Source of the DNA: Candidatus Woesearchaeota archaeon
GTDB taxonomy: Archaea > Nanobdellota > Nanobdellia > Woesearchaeales > ARS49
DNA: 33,288 nt
Assembly (NCBI GenBank): GCA_019323015.1
Contig: JAHWHY010000015.1
Location: 1 to 33,288, forward strand
Direction: 5' to 3'
In this document: positions 30,413-33,288 of the stretch, one piece after another
Numbering within the stretch: the first letter of the stretch is position 1
Layout: every line of letters begins with the position of its first letter
The notes under the pieces: model-generated
Seen by the model: only the letters and a program-made list of their open reading frames with translations
Database searches by the model: none
What the model was told of the DNA's origin: nothing
Program-made: the position numbers and the translations under genes

Positions 30413-30646
30413 TTATATACCCAACTTATTCCTGAACCACTTAAACCAGCGCACCCTGTCAACAATCAACTCTCCAAGAGCTGCAAAAGGTATTGTTACC
30501 AATAAAACTATAAGAAATATGTGTGGTGTTATCTTTGCGTCTGTGGCAAACCAGATTGCTATAATATCCTCTGCAATACCAAGTGCAATACCAAATATCA
30601 AGAATTCCATAAAGACCTCTAGTCTTTTTCTTGTTCTTTTTTTCAT
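30413..30646 (-). CDS. Small membrane protein
   Basis: The 77 residues have two hydrophobic segments, about 13-33 (MEFLIFGIALGIAEDIIAIWF) and 41-62 (HIFLIVLLVTIPFAALGEL), with a basic first stretch KKRTRKR and basic last RVRWFKWFRNK, suggesting both ends are in the cytoplasm. No family is recognised. Its stop is 1 base before the methyltransferase start, so they are coupled. Confidence 0.65.
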   Translation of the reverse strand: MKKRTRKRLEVFMEFLIFGIALGIAEDIIAIWFATDAKITPHIFLIVLLVTIPFAALGELIVDRVRWFKWFRNKLGI

Positions 30647-30688
30647 GCAGTAAGATTTTCTAATTGAATATATAAACTTTGCTATACA

Positions 30689-30782
30689 GCAATGCTGCGC
30701 TACGTTACGCTTGTGAATTCGCTTGTTGCTCAGATTTATTAGAATAAGCGTTCAAATCTGAGAACTCCGCAGGCAGCATTGC
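30689..30782. repeat. Structured repeat element, copy B
   Basis: GCAATGCTGC (30689-30698) pairs fully with GCAGCATTGC (30773-30782). An inner hairpin, CTCAGATTT (30729-30737)/AAATCTGAG (30754-30762), is perfect here but mostly lost in copy A. The whole aligns with 4902-4996 with about one gap. It lies between the divergent genes starting at 30646 and 30856, before the SSB promoter TTTTAAATA at about 30802. Confidence 0.7.
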
Positions 30783-30855
30783 GCTTGATAAAAAGGGAAA
30801 ATGTTTTAAATAAACACATTACACTAACTAAAAACAACATGGTGAGGTTGATAAT

Positions 30856-31200
30856 ATGAAAGTAAGTGATTTGAAAGACAAAACAAAAGTTGATGAGATA
30901 ACGCTTAAGATAACTGCAAAAGAAGAGCCAAAAGATGTTCGCGGCGGAACCCTTAAAATGTGCAACTGCACAGGAGAGGATGACAGCGGTTCTGTTACTG
31001 TAACTTTATGGCAGGCAGATGTTGAAAAAGTCAATGTCGGGGATACTATCAAGATAACCGGCGGATGGGCTCAAGTCTACCAAGATAAAATGCAGGTATC
31101 TTCTGGAAGATTTGGGAAGCTTGAGGTTGTAGAAGGCGGAGCTGCTGGAGAGAAAAAAGAGGAAACAGAAGAGGCTCCTAAAGAAGAAGCTGCTGAATAA
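30856..31200 (+). CDS. ssb: Single-stranded DNA-binding protein (OB fold, Sulfolobus-like)
   Basis: SSB protects single-stranded DNA in replication and repair. The 114 residues have one OB fold (about 1-92), with VSDLKDKTKVDEITLKITAKEEP, CTGEDDSGSVTVTLWQADVEKVNVGDTIKITGGWAQVYQDKMQVSSGRFG closely like crenarchaeal SSB. The acidic tail EEAPKEEAAE is like those that recruit partners in bacterial and crenarchaeal SSB. Start ATG 30856 follows GGTGAGGTTGATAAT. It may alternatively be an RPA-associated small OB protein. Confidence 0.85.
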   Translation: MKVSDLKDKTKVDEITLKITAKEEPKDVRGGTLKMCNCTGEDDSGSVTVTLWQADVEKVNVGDTIKITGGWAQVYQDKMQVSSGRFGKLEVVEGGAAGEKKEETEEAPKEEAAE

Positions 31201-31273
31201 ATTTTTTTATTTTTGATATTATTGCTTGTTTATTACATAAAAACTTAAAAAGGAAAAGCAATTCTAAGTTCCT

Positions 31274-31819
31274 ATGTCAATAGGCCCGATAGTTTGTGAT
31301 GCAGGATTTTGTTCTAGTCCGCCTTTTTTTGAGGAACGCATTGATGCCTGGCTAAGCAGGATTAAAGACTGCTTTGAGCAAAGAGATTACAGTACAGTAC
31401 AAGTTTTATTTGATACAATACAAAGCGAATCTTTGGCTGAATACGCAACTGGCGAAATAAATCCCAGGACAGGAAAAAGAGTTATGAACATTCCTGGGTT
31501 CATTCTTGATAAAATACACGATGCTTATCATATAATGGGTCAAGTGTATATAAGTGAAGGCCAGCTAGAGTCTGCAGAACGTCTTTTTCAGCATTTGGAA
31601 AATGAAAACTGCATATTTAATTTGTCTGTTCCTTATAATCTTGCCTGCATAAAATCCTTACAAGGAAAAACAGAAGAAATGTACACAAAACTAAGGCAGG
31701 TTCTTAATTTGAATCCAGAATATGTACAAAAAGCAAAAACAGATGATGATTTTAGGCAGTATCATAAAGATTCCAGATTTGAGATAATGATGCACGAAGC
31801 AAAGCTGCTTTCCAGATAG
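31274..31819 (+). CDS. TPR-like helical protein
   Basis: The 181 residues have helical hairpins like TPR: AYHIMGQVYISEGQLESAERLFQHLE, then VPYNLACIKSLQGKTEEMYTKLRQVLNLNPEYVQKA, with spacing of about 34. The N-terminus contains CDAGFCSSPPFF, with cysteines, before helices. The TPR-end unit DDDFRQYHKDSRF occurs in TPR-end-of-repeat proteins. It is a binding scaffold of unknown partner. The next gene encodes a SET-domain protein. Confidence 0.65.
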   Translation: MSIGPIVCDAGFCSSPPFFEERIDAWLSRIKDCFEQRDYSTVQVLFDTIQSESLAEYATGEINPRTGKRVMNIPGFILDKIHDAYHIMGQVYISEGQLESAERLFQHLENENCIFNLSVPYNLACIKSLQGKTEEMYTKLRQVLNLNPEYVQKAKTDDDFRQYHKDSRFEIMMHEAKLLSR

Positions 31820-31880
31820 TTGATTTTTATTTATACTGTATATACCTATTTTTTTAAGACTGTAAATATTATTTCTTTGC

Positions 31881-32240
31881 ATGATAAAGCAAAAGAGCAG
31901 GATTCACGGATATGGAATATTTGCAGAGCGAAAAATAGCAAAAAATGAGGAATTTTACAAGATTCCACTAGATAATATATTAGGTCATAATGCTCCTAAA
32001 GCAGCCCATATTGGAGATGGATTATACGTTCTTGATGAAAAAGTGCTGAACTGGGTAAACCACTCCTGCGAACCTAATTCTGCAATAGATTTAGGCAAAA
32101 CAGTGCTTTATGCACTTCGAGAAATCGCATCTGGAGAGGAAATTACTGTAGATTATGACAAAACAGAGGGTGAAGGAGATAAAATTCCTTGTAACTGTGG
32201 AAGCAGGCTTTGCAGGGGTTATTTCACTGGGTTAGTTTAA
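31881..32240 (+). CDS. SET-domain protein (predicted lysine methyltransferase)
   Basis: SET proteins move methyl from SAM to lysine on proteins. This is a minimal 119-residue form: SRIHGYGIFAERKIAKNEEF at the start (G-x-G SAM-binding), VNHSCEPNSAI as the NHS-C motif, LREIASGEEITVDYD with the catalytic Tyr, and post-SET CNCGSRLCRGYF, which together with the Cys of NHSC forms the zinc site. It is complete for the core domain; no pre-SET domain is present. It may modify chromatin, ribosomal or other proteins; the target is unknown. Confidence 0.88.
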   Translation: MIKQKSRIHGYGIFAERKIAKNEEFYKIPLDNILGHNAPKAAHIGDGLYVLDEKVLNWVNHSCEPNSAIDLGKTVLYALREIASGEEITVDYDKTEGEGDKIPCNCGSRLCRGYFTGLV

Positions 32241-32305
32241 TTTTAGCAATGTCTTAAAATAGGCTTGCAGCCCTTCTAATGCCTGAATTCTGACTTTTTA
32301 AAGAA

Positions 32306-32384
32306 AAAACCGAAACCAAACTCGAACTAGTTCTCGTAGCTTTCAGTTTTGTTTCGCGTTAAAACGCTCCGCAAAACCGAAACC
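32306..32384. repeat. Hairpin-rich sequence with a 12-base direct repeat
   Basis: AAAACCGAAACC occurs at 32306-32317 and 32373-32384. Between them CGAAACCAAAC (32311-32321) nearly pairs with GTTTTGTTTCG (32346-32356), GAACTAGTTC (32324-32333) is a palindrome, and GCGTT-AA-AACGC (32356-32367) is a hairpin. It is upstream of the DUF5320 promoter. No gene is visible in 32241-32474. Confidence 0.45.
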
Positions 32385-32385
32385 T

Positions 32386-32438
32386 TTATATACTTTAATG
32401 AATTATAATTCATTATCAAGTATTGAATAATGATTCAA
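32386..32438 (+). promoter_or_regulatory. TATA box with 20-bp palindrome at transcription start
   Basis: TTTATATA at about 32386-32393 is followed by TAATGAATTATAATTCATTA (32396-32415), a perfect 20-base palindrome, and a second one, TTGAAT-AATG-ATTCAA (32423-32438). The first covers the expected transcription start and so should be a repressor site. A further RNA hairpin, CAAATCGAC/GTTGATTTG (about 32436-32461), lies next to the ribosome site. Confidence 0.6.
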
Positions 32439-32474
32439 ATCGACCATAAAGAGTTGATTTGAGGGGTGAAAAAA

Positions 32475-32912
32475 ATGCCAAGTGGAGATGGATCAGGACC
32501 AGATGGAGCAGGTCCAATGACTGGAAGGGGTGCAGGATATTGCGCAGGATATGACAGCCCTGGCTTTACAAGAGGAATGCCAAGAGGCGGAAGAGGATAT
32601 GGAAGAGGCTTTGGAGGAGGCCGAGGATTTGGACGCGGATACGGATTTGGCCGTGGAAGAGGATTTGGTTTTGGAAGAGGATTCTTTGGATTTGCCAGAG
32701 GACTAGGAAGAAGCCTTTTTGGCTACAGGAGACCAGCATACGGGCCAGCATATGCAGAACCAGCATATGAACAATACGCAGAACCAACAAAAGAAGAACA
32801 AAAAGCAATGATGCAAGACGAAGCAAAAGCAATTGAAGAAGAGCAAAAAGCTTTAAAAGAAGAACTGGAATACATAAAGAAGAAACTAGCAGAACTAAAC
32901 AAAAAGAGGTAA
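32475..32912 (+). CDS. DUF5320-type glycine-rich protein
   Basis: The protein begins MPSGDGSGPDGAGPMTGRG followed by AGYCAG, the signature of the DUF5320 family (usual form MPGGDGTGPMGMGPMTGRGAGYCAG). A glycine-, arginine- and phenylalanine-rich stretch (about 38-90) with RGFG-like repeats follows, then a helical coiled-coil C-terminus (KAIEEEQKALKEELEYIKKKL). The cysteine and motif may bind a metal or cluster; these genes often occur with NifX/Mrp-like proteins, which is not seen here. ATG 32475 follows GAGGGGTGA. It is followed by a permease 1 base after its stop. Confidence 0.82.
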   Translation: MPSGDGSGPDGAGPMTGRGAGYCAGYDSPGFTRGMPRGGRGYGRGFGGGRGFGRGYGFGRGRGFGFGRGFFGFARGLGRSLFGYRRPAYGPAYAEPAYEQYAEPTKEEQKAMMQDEAKAIEEEQKALKEELEYIKKKLAELNKKR

Positions 32913-32913
32913 A

Positions 32914-33288
32914 ATGCAAAAAGCCAGTCTTAAAGAAGCAGTCTTCAAGTCAGCCAAAGCCCTTTGGCAGGCTTTGCCAATACTGGCAGGAGTGCTGCTT
33001 TTGGTATCACTGGCAAACACCTTGATTCCAAAACAAGCATATGCATACCTCTTTTTCAAGAACAGCCTGCTTGACTCATTCATCGGCAGTGCAGTGGGCA
33101 GTGTACTTGCAGGAAGCCCAATAACAAGTTATATTATTGGCGGTGAACTGCTTGCCCAAGGAATAAGCATGACAGCAGTCACAGCATTCATCGTAGCATG
33201 GGTCACTGTAGGAATAGTGCAGCTGCCTGCAGAAGCAATGCTGCTAGGCAAAAAATTTGCAATAACAAGAAACATCTGCGCGTTTGTG
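32914..33288 (+). CDS. Permease (ArsP/YraQ, DUF318-like), cut at window end
   Basis: The 125 visible residues run in one frame from ATG 32914 to the window edge. Hydrophobic segments are at about 17-36 (LWQALPILAGVLLLVSLANT), 55-75 and 85-108. AGSPITSYIIGGELLAQGIS followed by VAWVTVGIVQLPAEAMLLG matches the family's central G-x-P-T/S-x-Y-x-x-G and P-x-E segments as I recall them. Known relatives export arsenic compounds or are of unknown function. It shares the promoter of the DUF5320 gene. Confidence 0.72.
   Translation, partial: MQKASLKEAVFKSAKALWQALPILAGVLLLVSLANTLIPKQAYAYLFFKNSLLDSFIGSAVGSVLAGSPITSYIIGGELLAQGISMTAVTAFIVAWVTVGIVQLPAEAMLLGKKFAITRNICAFV

Noticed and set aside
32577..32720. 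Repetitive GGA-rich sequence
   Set aside because: It is the coding of the glycine/arginine-rich stretch in the DUF5320 protein, not a CRISPR or satellite.

Overview
This window most likely comes from an uncultivated DPANN-type archaeon, close to Woesearchaeota or Pacearchaeota. The evidence is archaeal eS1 (S3Ae) and SRP54, a stand-alone Bud32 kinase, a Sulfolobus-like OB-fold SSB, a tRNA-Pro carrying a bulge-helix-bulge intron, TATA boxes of the TTTATAA type about 25-30 bases before many starts, GGTG/GAGG Shine-Dalgarno sites before others, and many small genes with no recognisable family. Several housekeeping genes look bacterial in type: gyrB, pyrE/pyrF and the PurH N-terminal domain. Genes are densely packed and often overlap by ATGA.

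Layout. Positions 1-4300 are accessory: a cut-off AbrB-like antitoxin with a RelE/ParE toxin, a tyrosine recombinase, a second toxin-antitoxin pair (DUF2683 plus RelE) under a palindromic operator, a small membrane protein, a protein ending in a nucleoside-deoxyribosyltransferase-like domain, a small secreted protein and an unknown gene with its own palindrome. Positions 4300-8340 hold a helical unknown, SRP54, an unknown, an IMP-cyclohydrolase-like protein and the split tRNA-Pro gene. Positions 8340-12564 hold a small membrane protein, a PPOX-like flavoprotein, a lipoprotein, a NUDIX hydrolase, a GNAT enzyme and the pyrE-pyrF operon. Positions 12580-19750 are all on the minus strand: two tandem surface proteins, Bud32, a nucleotidyltransferase, eS1, several helical or unknown small proteins and gyrB.

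Positions 19977-25289 start with an ATPase/STAS-like (DUF4325) pair. A three-gene operon of unknowns and a kinase-like protein follow, then three more unknowns. Positions 25306-29746 are the most striking part. A membrane-protein/winged-helix pair diverges from two tiny genes that carry copies of the same roughly 47-bp promoter. Next comes a two-gene operon encoding a large GHKL ATPase and a protein that reads like a bacterial sigma-70 factor (region 2 plus region 4). A sigma-like protein in an archaeon that uses TATA/TFB promoters, close to two different GHKL ATPases and a STAS-like protein, may be an undescribed regulatory system. Positions 29743-33288 hold a methyltransferase, a small membrane protein, SSB, a TPR-like protein, a compact SET-domain protein, a DUF5320 glycine-rich protein and the start of a permease.

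Non-coding structure is also notable. A roughly 94-bp element occurs twice (4902-4996 and 30689-30782) and its terminal stem shows compensatory changes. A potential three-way junction lies between eS1 and its neighbour (15784-15845). Perfect palindromes sit at or near predicted transcription starts of several genes. All family calls were made by reading the translations, without database searches.
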